From: Bombardia bombarda
Taxonomy: Eukaryota > Ascomycota > Sordariomycetes > Sordariales > Lasiosphaeriaceae
DNA: 64,000 nucleotides
Direction of reading: 5' to 3'
Assembly (NCBI GenBank): GCA_030512295.1
Contig: JAULSR010000002.1
Location: forward strand, 186,001 to 250,000
The notes beneath the pieces were generated by a model. The model ran no database searches and was not told the DNA's origin. It saw nothing but the letters and a program-made list of their open reading frames with translations. Shown here in pieces: positions 32,869-44,581 of this stretch. Numbering within the stretch: position 1 is the first letter of the stretch; every line of letters starts with the position of its first letter. The position numbers and the translations under genes are program-made.

Positions 32869-34775
32869 CTACGCGTACTGGTTCGTTTCCCTCCAGCGGA
32901 CACGGTTCTGCATTGCCTTCTTACGCAGCGAGTCTCTCCTGCTCGCTCTAGGGTAGGACAGCCGGTGCTCTCTGGCCGCGGTCGCCACTTGTGTCTCTTG
33001 CATGTCACTGCCGTTGCTCCAATATGAAGACGCCTCGGATTGCGCTAACCGATGAAAGTTTTGTCGGCGCGGAATGTGGTAGGCCTCCTCCGAAGGCACA
33101 ATATAGTGAGAGTCATCTGTGATGGCAATTCCCCTGTCCTGCGAGCGTCTATAGCCAAGAAGGCTTCCGGCACTACCGCATCGATCCGCGTCGTAATGTT
33201 CTATCATGACTCTGGCCTTCTCACTGTAGTCGTTTCTTCCTGGCGCACCAGCTATCGGCAAACCTGAAAGCCTGTGCATGGATGCCGTGTTGCTCTTCTC
33301 GTCCTTGACCATGAATACACACCCGAGTATCAAGCCTAGAACCATAGCAGCCGTGCAAATGCCAGCGCCTGCTCGGTCAGCCGTAGTGACTGGCGGAAAC
33401 GTGTCAAACACGCTGAAAGGGTCCGTCCGACCCACGTCGGAGCCACCAGCAGCAGGATTACCCACACTCGTGCCTCCGGTACTGTTAGTGACGGGAGCCG
33501 CCGTGTCGGCAATCATGTTGGCCAGGACTACTTCCATGGCCGCCATCTGCTGGCCCACACCCGTCGAGCCATCCCACTTGCCATTGTCGGTCCACTTCAG
33601 CCCGCACATACGGCCGTTGTCGCCGCCAGTGCATGTCGCAGCAGCAGCGACAGCCGACGCTTCAAGGAATGGCTTGATGCGGTCGAATGTCCAGGGCGCC
33701 CACTTCACTGTGGCGGCCATCCAGCGCGACAGGTAGGCCTTAAAACTCTGTTGATCCGTGTCGCACATATCGACAGGCTCACATGCTACCTCGGTCATGA
33801 TGTTTTTGTTTGGACCAGTGAAAAAGACATTGGTGCCGTTGAGAAGGCCATCTAGGCGGGTCCGCCACATGTCCCGGGTGCTTCCTGTGGTGTAGTTGTA
33901 CATGGCCGCTGCTCCCAGAACGAAAGCGCCGGCGTTGTATGTCCACTGATAAGGTGTGATATCGGAGCAATTGGTAGTGTGTGCACCATCATAGACGTAA
34001 TATGTCTCGGGCTCCAGAAACTCGGACGCCACCATCCAGTCCCAAGTCTTGTCAGCCCAGTCCGCATACGACTGGTTGCCCGTGTAGCGGGCCAGACGTG
34101 CGCCAATGTTGAAGAAGCAGGCCTGGGAAATCGAGTTTTTGTAGTCATATCCGTTATTCCAGGTAAAGATTTGCCAGCGCAGGCCTCCGCCGCACTCATT
34201 TGCATCCCAACGAGCTGCCTGGGTGTTGAAGACGGCCTGGGCGAGCGCCAGCCATTGTGGCTGGTCTTTGGGGGATTCTGGAAACCATACTCGGCTGCCG
34301 ACATGGCTGCCATGCCCCAGAAGCCCTGGTCATCGTTGCCTTCAGTCATGGTCTGGTTTGGAGGCATGTAGTCGCTGTTCGGACCGACTTGGTGGAGCAG
34401 TCCCTCTTGGGTGATGTTGTTCCATGTGGTGTCGCCAGTGTAGTACCAGTAGTCGACGAGCGCTCCCATGAGAGCGCCGGCTTCCCACCAGTAGTATGGC
34501 GGAGGTAATAGACCTGGGATACCCCCTGGTTGGTCTCCGTCATAGAACGACATCATGTCTTGGGCCATGGAGCTGGCGACGCGTTTTAGAGAATCTACAG
34601 CACTTGGTATTAGTGGAAAAAGACACCACCAGGTAGATAGCCAGCCATGTGTAGTACCTGTTGAGCTCAGATCAAGCTTGTAAGCTGTAGCGAGTTGGGT
34701 GGTCATTAGCAGACCGGCTGCTATCTGAGCACGCCAAGTGCCAGACCGAGCCCACCAGGCTGCTGCTATCTTCAT
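32869..34775 (-). CDS. GH76 family Dfg5/Dcw1-like cell-wall mannosidase/transglycosidase, one frameshift
   Basis: Family members act at the cell surface and are thought to process GPI-protein glycans to bind them to wall polysaccharide. Exon 1 (34775-34658) encodes a signal peptide (MKIAAAWW...AAGLLMTTQLATA) and exon 2 runs 34594-32869. The catalytic Asp pair is present in EGNDDQGFWG, and typical blocks follow (WNNGYDYKNSISQACFFNIG; YTGNQSYADWADKTWDWM; several N-glycosylation sites; MCGLKW). Between FQNPPK and DQPQWLALAQ the frame slips by one base at the + strand G run 34270-34274; one extra base rejoins the frames. The C-terminus has a membrane helix (AAMVLGLILGCVF) and a tail of about 140 residues, instead of a GPI signal. 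Apart from the slip the gene looks functional. Confidence 0.88.
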
Positions 34776-36200
34776 CCTGAAGATGGATCCAGAAGGGTAT
34801 CTGATGTTGTTCAATGCCGGGGGTTTCCAAGAAAGAAAGAATTCCAGTATTTCAAAAAACACGAAGTGAGAGCGCTCGTCCAGCAAATGGAACTGTAAGA
34901 TGGGGCTACGGACAAGGAAAGTTGACAGACACCAGGCCGATCGATGATGATGGAAGAAGACTGGAAATGGTCGGCACCTGCTCTTTCCGTAGTGAAAGGA
35001 GGCGGGATTGAGATGATCCAATATCGACACGGGCGAGGAAAGAGCAACCATACTTGGTAGGCCCGTCCTTACCTCACCTGGACCGTCTGAGCGGGTGTTC
35101 CTAAACCCTCAAGCAGGTGCCAGTCTCAACCTCCTTCCGATCCATTATAGCCAGCCTCCAGGAACGAAGCATAGGTAGAAGCATACTTTATTTAGTAGAC
35201 CAGCCACAAGAATAAAGTTTTGCGGGAGGGGGGCGTGTTCCATCCGCAGATACTGACGTGTGCATCTTCGTGGATGCTGCTAACGAAGCTTGAATTCTAT
35301 TCATCGGCATCACCGGCGGACACGGTGGCGTCGAGTTGCGAGGGTAATGGTTTGCCTGTTTGCTTGGAAGCTCATGCTAACAATGGAAAGCGAGCGACCT
35401 GTCACATTAGGTTGTCTGCATTTGTCCACAGCATAATGCGAGATGCGATCTGTCTGACCCCGACAGTGCGTCTTTTGTGTCACACCAGGAGCACCCAGCG
35501 AGCCTTGCTCAATGCGACGACAACGAGGCCGGGCGAGGCAGTCACCGAAACCAAAACTTAAAAGAGTGAGGCATAGCTCGTGGAAGCCGGCCGCCCCATT
35601 TTGTCGTGGCAAGCGTGCTTCGTTCTGCAGACTGTCATCCCAAACATTCAACTCAATCCCGATAATTCCACAGGATACTGCCCGATAGCCGATCGCATCT
35701 CGCGCTTTTCGTGTGGATGAAAGGTGGAAGAAAATCTTGTTTGACAACGAGAGGAACACGTACTGGAGTTCCAGACACAGCTGCTCAGACAGAGGATGAT
35801 TTCATAATCAGACTGGCCGCCCTTTGCCAAGCTGCGCCAAAAGAAACCCGGGGTAAGCTGAACTATCGCTACCTAGTGGCTAGTGCTTCCACTTGGGGGT
35901 ATGACGGACATTCACCGCTGATCATGTCTTACCCTTTAAGGCTTAAACAGGCAGTGGAATCCGCACGGCACGTGGAAACAGCTGGTTAGCGTGCGGGTTG
36001 TCCGTAATCGCCCTCGTCCTCGCCCTGGCAAGCCTGGCTCGCCCGCCTTCATAGGTGCATTTGCATGCAACATTGGACCCCTCGATCTGCTCGATTCCGC
36101 AACACTCAACATCCAACTTTCTACGTCCACCGTGTCTGTCTCGGTCCCCGTCGTCGCCACACGCTGCAGAATCGCGACCTGACGTTTGGGAACCTTCAAC
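34776..36200. other. Divergent promoter between GH76 and EAF genes
   Basis: 1.4 kb. Short random-looking ORFs on both strands; C/T-rich sequence ahead of the EAF start. No gene seen. Confidence 0.6.
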
Positions 36201-37513
36201 ATGGCAGCCTCGGGCATGATTGATCCGACAAAGGCCGGCAAATACCCCATAATCCTCAGCGACGCCCTGCTGGGGAAACCGTCTAAGGAGACGTACACGG
36301 CTGTCAGATGTATGGGAGCAAGCACACGTCTTCAATCACCCACGATCTTCGCGCTGACCTTACCGTCCCAGACAACCACAAACCTGCGCTATCTTCAGAT
36401 TCTGCTCCCAGTGCAGCACGCTTGAAACAATCCACCAAGGACGGAGCCTTCAACCTTGGCTTCGAAGACCAGGGCGACAAGTACCAGTACAACGGCGTCC
36501 GCACAATCGGCGATGACAAATATGTCCTCATCTTCGACCCGGCCCGCCAGGCCTTCGTCCTGCACCGCGTCGACTCAACCTTTCATATGAACGTCACACG
36601 CACTCCGACCGACAGCAACGCGGAGAGTCTGCGAAAGCAATTCCCGCATCTCGAAGTCAAGAGCAACACCACGACCACGACCCCCGCAGCCGCCCCTACG
36701 GCCACCACAAAGCCACAGAAGGGCAAAGCGGCGGACAAAGCGGGCCAAAGTCAAACAAAGACAGTCGCGCCCAAAGGCAAGGACACCAAGGGGAAGGACA
36801 CCAACGCTAAAGACGCATCCAAAACCAAAGCCAAACCTGAGAAGAAACAGCCCGAGAAAAAACAAACCGACAAGAGCAAGCAAGACAAGAGCAAATCGAT
36901 GCCGTTGCCACTTCCCACAGCCAGCGCCGCGGCGCCACCGCTGCCGCTACCCAGCGCTCCAGAAAAGAAGCCCAAGCGCCGACCCCAGTCGCCCGTTGAG
37001 TCGGAAGAGGACGACGATGACGACGACTTTGGCCTCACGGTGGAATACCCCGGCGGGCCGCCGCCAAAGACTTTCCAATCCACCAAAATCAACAATTTTT
37101 CGCCCGCCTTCCCCACCACGCGCCGATTCTCCCAGTGGAACGCCGAGCGTGGCGTTGAGGAGGACGAAGACGCCGACGCCGATGCCGATGGTGAGGACTT
37201 TGAGGATGTAGACGACCCTCTGAGGCTAGGTAGCCCGGTCACGGCCAACAACCATAAGCCAATGGAAATTCCCAGCGAGATGCCCGAGCGCTTTGTGTTT
37301 GAAGATGATGATGACGACGACGACGACGACGCGGACGCGGATGTGGAAATAGATGCGAACGCCGACGCGGATGTTGATGCGGACGCCGATATGGATGTGG
37401 ACGCCGATTTTGAAGCCGAACTGGAAAATGCATTCAGAAATCTGGAGAGTGGTGAGGAGGGGGGAATTGACAAGGGTCACGAGAGCGATAGTTCGGTGAG
37501 CGAGGAGGAATGA
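36201..37513 (+). CDS. RNA polymerase II elongation factor EAF (ELL-associated factor family)
   Basis: EAF proteins bind ELL and stimulate elongation by RNA polymerase II in the nucleus. Two exons (36201-36309, 36372-37513) give 416 residues. The EAF N-terminal domain is clear: KYPIILSDALLGKPSKETYT, then across the intron VRYNHKPALSS, then GAFNLGFEDQGDKYQYNGVR and YVLIFDPARQAFVLHRVDSTFHMN. After residue ~150 come Lys-rich repeats (KGKDTKGKDTNAKD, KKQPEKKQTDKSKQDKSK), which probably serve nuclear import. Then comes a conserved short block (FGLTVEYPGGPP), and the end is extremely acidic, with a poly-Asp run and Asp-Ala repeats. The intron splits the Tyr codon of VRYNHKP, which confirms the splice. 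Confidence 0.92.
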
Positions 37514-39577
37514 AACTTTATGTTTATCCTCTTTGTTTTCCTTTCTTTGGCTTCTATCGCTATTTGCTGGGATGGAAGTATAAAGGCCATATCATTCACC
37601 CACAATGTTTTTTTCTCTTGTTTTTGAAACGGGGTATCGCAGACAAACTGTCTGGGGCAAAGCGACTTTTATTACTATGGCAATAAGTTGTCATCATTTG
37701 ATATGGGGCATTCTAAGAGAAACGGGAGTTGATTTTGGGGGGTTTGTTTCAGTAGATTGACTGCTTTTGCTGGAATTTGCTTGTGGGATCTATTTCATGA
37801 TACACATTTGCACACATATAAACACACGGGGTATGGCGTAGGGGGACCGGCGATCGGGTGGCGAGGCGTGTATGTTATTTAGGCACATACATGAATGAAT
37901 AAGTGGGTTCTTGGATGGAGTACTAGTTGCCCTTGTAGCTGGTTTTTTTTTGGGGGTTTCCTTTGCTTTGATCTTCTGTCACTTTATGGTTCTTTTCCTG
38001 AATATAGAACACCTTGTTAAGGTAGTTAGGTAACCGGCGAGCGCGCACACGAATTATTTAGAGGGACTGTACTGTCTATAGGAAGGGTTGAGCCAAATCA
38101 TAACGTACTTGGTCTTGAGTTGATACAAACAACTGATTTGTTTGGTGAGCACATTGCCGATGCAGGAGGTCGTATGCAAATCTCACAGAGATTTATCATG
38201 TCATACATAGTGGACACACACTTCAGCATCTGTTCTGGTCTGTTTTCTTTCCCATTTCACACCTCTATTTTATCTCTTGTCTTGTACAGCAGTGAGAAAG
38301 CTCGCGGAGATGTACATAAACTACAGATAGAGCTCCTGCATACACAATACGCTACCTTCTCAGCGCTAATAGGACCAAATATACATACGTAAAAGTCTTC
38401 TCAAAGCTGATAGGTCTAAATATACTGCGGTCAGATGCTTGACCAGGATCCTGAAACACCTCCAGCACTGCTTTTTTCATGCGCGCGGAGGGTTTCAAGT
38501 CAAGAGCTGATAGCGACTGGGAGCTAATCTGAGTAACCATTCACATCTTTATTCGATTAGCACATTACAGGTAGTCTAGGTTTAGCAATAGACGTAGACG
38601 AGGTGGATGATGTAGACCTACAACTTTGAACATAGGAGCTTGTCTAAGAGGAATCATGTATTATTCTCTTCATTTGATACCTCATCAGCTATCCAACAAT
38701 CACTCCATCCACATCATTCATCCATCATCTCCGTCCCACATGCACACTCACATCTATCCAACCCAAAGTGTCCTCAATCCCATCCCTATCACCACTCTCA
38801 AAAACATCCTCAGGATAACTCTACCCCTTAGCCTCTCCATCTCCCAACACCCAACACCGTCGTCAACCCACTCCACCTCTCCGCCCATCATCATACCCCG
38901 GCCCAAAACACGCCCACGTCGCCATGAACGTTCCACATCAACCCTCAGATCGTCTTTCCCCCATCGCACATACCCCTCAGGCAGGACACTCTCCTTAAAG
39001 TACGATTCTATGTGGGAAGATGTAGATGCCGTATTTGTTTAGAGCTGAAGTAGTAGTAGTAGTGTTGGTCCCCCTTCTAGGCTGTGATGCCTCCGTCGCA
39101 GCTGCGGAGGGAGAGGATGCTCTTTTCTAGATAAATAGTCCGGAACCTGTATCGGGGTCTGTCTAGCCTGCAATGATAGCGTAGCAGTTAGCAGAGTTCC
39201 ACCAAACCTGGACCTCATTCGAGGCTAATGACTCTGTTCATATGTTCTTGATAGCCCAAATAGTGCAGGACGTCTTGCCGCCGCATATACCAAAGATCTG
39301 TTATGTGTGCCTTTGTACATATAATTTCAAACAATAGCGGTGAGTCTTTCTTCAGTGTATGATTAAGAGTTAAGGCTTGTTCTCTCTCCTCATGAAGTAG
39401 CTGCAGTAGTAGGAGTGGCAGGTGTAGCAAGTAGGTAGCCACACAGAGCAACATAACACAGAGAGACAAACAAATAAAAATAACAAACAACCCCCATACC
39501 TCATATGTCCTCTTCCCCCTACCCCAAAACCAGTCAGTCAGTCAGTCAGTTCCCGCCAAAAGAAGAAATAAAGAAAA
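37514..39577. other. Intergenic between convergent EAF and rgd1-like genes
   Basis: 2.1 kb without a recognised gene. It contains T-rich 3' flank, two imperfect copies of a 20-bp sequence near 38362 and 38404, a C/A-rich block (38690-38960) that is open on both strands, and a (CAGT)5 repeat at 39531-39550. Confidence 0.55.
39531..39550 (+). repeat. (CAGT)5 microsatellite
   Basis: Five exact tetranucleotide units, 27 nt past the stop of the rgd1-like gene, so probably in its 3' UTR. Confidence 0.97.
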
Positions 39578-42425
39578 TCAGTCATCATCATCAAAAATCT
39601 GATACGTATTTTGCAGAATCGTATCCACCACACGGGACTGCCATCCGGCGTCGGCAATGTTGGCACCGGCCGACGTGCCCATGAGAGTCGGTCCAAACAC
39701 AATCGCGAGGTTCTGGGAGCTCATGCGGTTGGCACCCGAGTTCTCAATGACGCGGTACAGGTGCAGCGTCAGCGCCCGCAGGGTGGCGTAGTTGGGGTCC
39801 GGCAGGCTGTTGATGATGGCATGAAGCGAGTCGCGCCGGACGACATCATCGTCGTTTTCTATTTCACGACTGTTAATAGATGAACAAAATGACAAGAGAG
39901 AAGAAAAGCAAAAGAGACACTCACTAGCTGCCTCAATAAAAGCCGAATAATGCTCCTTGGTTAACAGCGGATCCGGCAGATCCCGAAAGAACTGCTTCAA
40001 CAAGCCAGCAACACTATTCACATCATGGAAGAAGTTTTCTGGGTTTCTAAAGTCTAAGTTGGTTGAGCTCAAGTCTGACAAGAAACAATATTAGTCTTCA
40101 GAAAAACATAGGGAAAAGTCAGCACCAGTAAGGGGTATGAACAACATACCCGTGTCAAAGAGATTCTTGAGCTTGTTTACATGCGGCAGAGAGCCAGACA
40201 GCCGATATATGCCCTCGACACCAAGACCAAACAAGTCTACGGCCTGAATGCACTGGTACACGACCATGGGCACCGCGAGGCCGTCCCTTTCGTAGAGTTT
40301 GGACAGCGTGACGCCAAATATGGGGCGGGATGGAGCCATCTGGAGCGCGGCCGGCGGCGATGTTCTACGAGCTTGGCCGCTGGGCCCGGAGGAGGCGGGG
40401 GGAAGGCCAGAAGGAGGATGTTGCTGGAGAGGGTTTGATAGCAGACCACCCTGTTGTAGAGGCGGTTGGCTGAAGGTCGGCGGCGGCTGCTGAGATTGAT
40501 GTTGCTGCTGAGGGAGCTGGGATTGCGGAGGTGGCTGTTGTTGCTGCTGGGGTTGTTGGACCGGTTGCTGGGATTGGGAAGTTTGGAATGTCAGAGCCGC
40601 CAATTGTGGAGGGCCTCCTCCTACTTGTGGAGCCGCGGGGTGAATTCCACCATTGAATCTAGAGCTCGAGACCTGGGGTTGTTGCTGTTGCTGTTGCATT
40701 ATGGAGCTTCGGGGCCCTCCGTACAGTTGAGCAGGGGGGCATTGTTCTGGTTAAGGGCGCTACTGTGACTGAAGGTCCTCTCGTGTTGCTGCGGCTGCGG
40801 TTGCGAACCCGGCCGCTGTGCTGGAGGTATCATGGAGATTGACCCTGCGCTCTGTCCATAATTGTGTCCCGAAGGTCCCCGATTAGGCGGTGACAGGGGT
40901 TCGGCGAAAGTGCTTGTCCTGGAATTTGTAGAGCCCTGGAACATGTGAGGCTGTGAGAATTGATGTGTACTTGGTCCTTGCTGTTGTTGCATTGGGTTGG
41001 CAGTTGTGCGGTGTGATTGGTCAAGAAGCTGAGGGCAAACAGGTTAGTCTCGTGGCGGACGCCTTTAGTTCGATGTCAGACAAAAGTATATAATAAATAA
41101 ATACGTACAGGATTGCGCTCATATTTGGGCGGTCCAGTCCTGGGTGGGAGTCTGGAGTAATGACTTTCCACGTAGTCGTCCAGGTCCTTGTCGTTGTTGA
41201 TGGCGAGGACACACTCGCGGAAACTCCGTGCGTCGGCATTGTTGAGAGGGCTGATACTGAGGCCATTGCTGAGCAAGAGTTTTTCATTAAATGAAGCTGT
41301 ATGCTTCGGTCAGTTGAACTGTCGCAGACTATAAAAAAGACAGGCCCAAGTGGGGCTGAATGATACTTACCAAATTTCTGCATCTGCAAAACCACGCCAG
41401 AGTCGCATTCTCTCACGGTATCCTGTAGCGCCTTCACCGTTTCTGGTCTGGTCCTGGTGAGCAGCTCGTTGCGTTCTGTTTGAGCGACTAGCACCTTGTT
41501 CTGATAGTCCTGGTCGGCAACTTGCGTCTTTCGGAGCAGGTCTTCCTCGTGCTGCGCAGCTGACTTGGGCCCTTTGAAGCCAAACATCTTGCCCCCCTGT
41601 CGGCCACTTGTGTCACCGGTGCGGGCGCGGTCGTACTCCTCGGCGAGCGCGTCATACTTTGACTTTGATTTGCGCATGGAGGCCTCGAGATCAGCCACTT
41701 TCCGCTCGGCCGCCAACCCGTTCTGCTTCCACCCCTTTCTGGACTGCTCGGCAATAGCGGCCAGCTCCAGGAGATCCTCGTGCATCTGGTGCAGTGACAT
41801 GGCGAATTGGGCCCCGTTGTCGGCCATGCGTTCGTGTATAGCCATCATGTCTTCATAGGCCTTTGCGAAGGAGCCCCCTCTGTGCTCGGAGCGCTGAATG
41901 TTGTCTTGTGACATTCGGCAAAGCTTCTTGAGTCCATTGGCGTGTTCATCTTCGAGTACTGAGCGCTTCTTGAGAAAAAAGGCAAACTCCTACGCGGTGC
42001 CCGTGAAGAATTAGCAAGACAGATATTTGATGATGGTGGGATTGGAGTCAGGCGTTGGGCTGAGCGTACCTTTGCGGAGGCAATACTCTGCTTCAGTCGG
42101 TTGAGCATGGTAGAAATGCCAATCTGATACGGGAGGTAGAGCATGTTAGCTTCAAAGCCACCTATGGTACAAATAACAGAAGAAAGGGAGCGCGCACCTC
42201 TGAGGAGAGAACATCTTGCACTTGGGGTTTTGGTTGCTCCTCGCCAGGTCCTGACGCCGATGCCGATGGTGCTGCTGGTCCTACAGCTCCCGCTGCTGCT
42301 GATGGTGGTGGCGGCGCCGAGGTTGTGATGGGAGTTGAAGCTGTCGGCGGGTTGGCGATGCCCAGGTTTCCGCCTAACGAGTCCCCATTCTCGGGGGTCG
42401 TCGCGGTGGTCTCCCCCAAAGACAT
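39578..42425 (-). CDS. RGD1: F-BAR/RhoGAP protein, Rgd1-like, one frameshift
   Basis: Yeast Rgd1 activates the GTPase of Rho3/Rho4 at sites of polarised growth. Seven exons on the minus strand: 42425-42198, 42123-42070, 41989-41371, 41296-41109, 41028-40150, 40074-39925, 39858-39578; all phases agree once one base is added in exon 5. About 799 residues are then encoded. An Ala/Pro-rich N-terminus is followed by the F-BAR helices (LNRLKQSIASAK; FFLKKRSVLEDEHANGLKKL; KSKSKYDALAEEYDRA). A long Gln/Pro/Ser-rich linker comes next, then the RhoGAP domain (FGVTLSKLYERDG; GIYRLSGS with the arginine finger; LKQFFRDLPDPLL; NLAIVFGPTLMG). The slip is at the G run 40734-40739 (+ strand), inside the linker. 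Left as is, the frame ends after about 110 codons of exon 5, before the GAP domain. Confidence 0.9.
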
Positions 42426-44581
42426 GGTGATTGCGAATTGGGGCGGCGGTAGCTGATTATCGAGGCGATGTCGATGTGTCCGTCGACTCTCGACTGTGGT
42501 ACGAGATGGCTCAAGAAGGTGTTGAGGATGTGGGGATCGGAAGGATTTGTTGTTGGACAGGCTCGAGATCGACCCTGGACATTACGTACAGTGGCGGCGC
42601 AGGCGACGAACCAGAAAATCAAACGGTGGTACGGATAGTAATCCTGGAACTGCACAAGACACGCACACAAGACACGCTTGTGCTGGCTGGGTGCGGCGAG
42701 AAGGAACCTACCCTCGCTATTCGTATTGCCAGTGCTAAGGTACCTACCTACGTGCTTTATTAGAATGCTAAGGTAAGGTAGGTTGATAAGGTAGAGCCAG
42801 GACGCGGACGGGACGCGAGCAAACCGGCTACCCGACCTACCCACCGGCACCAGGTACTTTAGTTACTGGGATGTCAGGTGCCGCGTTTAAAAGCAGCTGT
42901 GGAAACTTGGTATACTTACCGAAGGTATACCTAGTCATGTAGGTAGTAATTAGGTGGATGGATTCCCCCGTTGGCTACCCGTTAGTCAGAGGCCCAAACT
43001 CGGCTTTTTGCGCCCAATTGTGGTCCCCACGCCAGTTTCTTGTGCAACGCGCAGCCGCCCACGTAGCCAGAGAGGTACCTATTGACTAACCACATTTTCT
43101 CCCGTCGACAACAGAGAAGCATTCCATTGTTTTGACAACAATGCCTCCACTTATATCAAAATGGTGACCTGGGCTTGGAAAAGAAGCGGCTCAAACAGCC
43201 GACACAAACCCAGTCTGTGAGACCCTGTTGGAAACCTTTTACGATCACCTAATAAATCATCGTACTGTAAGTCTACAATACTAGGCTAGTGTAAGTAGCG
43301 CATAAAGTGCCTCAGTTTCAAACCCGCGTCAACCAAACCAACAGATCCACGATAACATACTGTCAGTCGGAGGCACTGCACGAGACAGGGCCCCTCCGCC
43401 TCTCATGCAACCCGGATTCTGCGCAGGCTACCAAACACGGAGGGGAGAACATCCTTGGTGGTGATCATTCACCCACAATGAAAGCCAGGCTTTTGTCTAC
43501 GGGCTGCTACTCACTGTTAGTACTACCTTATACTCCGTGCGTGACGTGACTAGACAAGATCATATTCAGTTGCAACCAAAGCAACCTGGCTCCATTCCCG
43601 GAAGGCCGTGGTCCACTTCCCCTAGCAACCCGTATCATCTCACCGGGCGCGTCTGAACTCTTGAAGCTCCCGTCATCCGGGGACTGGGAGTTGGGACCGC
43701 AGTCGGAAGCAACATCATCTAGCTAACGTAGGTAGTTCTCTTCGTCTGAACAATCCATCCGTCTCCAGCCTACCACACCACGCAGTGAACGTATCATCAG
43801 AAATTCGAAGGCTATATACATTAGCTCTGGCTACCTGCCTACATAGAGATGCCCGAAAGATTTTAGCATGCGAATAATACCAAAACATCGTTTCATACCC
43901 TCCCAACCGTTGGCTAGCATTAACGGCCGACCTAGGTAAACGACCGCCGTTCATCATCATGCCGCCATTGTTTTTACCTATTTTTAGGAAGCAGGAGTAA
44001 TAGCCTTCTTCGAATCCCTAATTTCTATCTCATGGCTAAAAACTAAAAGTCGATCTAAAGATGATCATGTCCCTGATACTCTCGTCTAGTTGATCGACCT
44101 TCTTTTGCATGCATCGCCCCTGCATCCCCGGACCGCCGAGCCGTCAAAAATATTTTCGGGGGGCAGGTAGTTGCTAGACATCTCTCGTAATGCACTTTTT
44201 AGTGTTAGATGCAATTGATTCGAAGCCGGCACTGTCAATTGGAATAGGGGCTCGATAGCAACAAGTCCCCGAGTCTAACAAATTTTGACGACTAAGCCTA
44301 ACCTCGATGACCCCTTTTTTGGCATCGAACGAAAGGAGGAAAAAGAAAAAGATCTAATTCGTTATAAATACGCACGCTGGCTGTTTTGTTTTGTTTATTT
44401 TCCCGTGTCCTGTAAGATGCTCGCCGTCGCCCATGATGCTGCATGCATATCGCACAACTCCGATTCCACCTGAAATGCGTCCTATATGATGTTGACAAGC
44501 CACCGCCCCAAGGCAATTGAATCTACGTCAATATGTGCCATCTCTATTTTATGTCCACAACGCCATGATGAATGCTCAGGC
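42426..44581. other. Intergenic: rgd1-like promoter and hom2 3' flank
   Basis: 2.15 kb without a recognised gene. It is notable for a cluster of TACCTA/TAGGTA half-sites at about 42730-42960 and another near 43725-43940. Confidence 0.55.

Noticed and set aside
38754..39037. Minus-strand frame with the phrase YFKESVLPEGYVRW, and an opposite Pro/Ser-rich ORF (38626-39042)
   Set aside because: The phrase looked protein-like, but the frame is stopped at once upstream, no donor-acceptor pair extends it convincingly, and the rest is Gly/Arg/Met-rich noise from a C/A-rich block. It could be a gene relic; I cannot support it.
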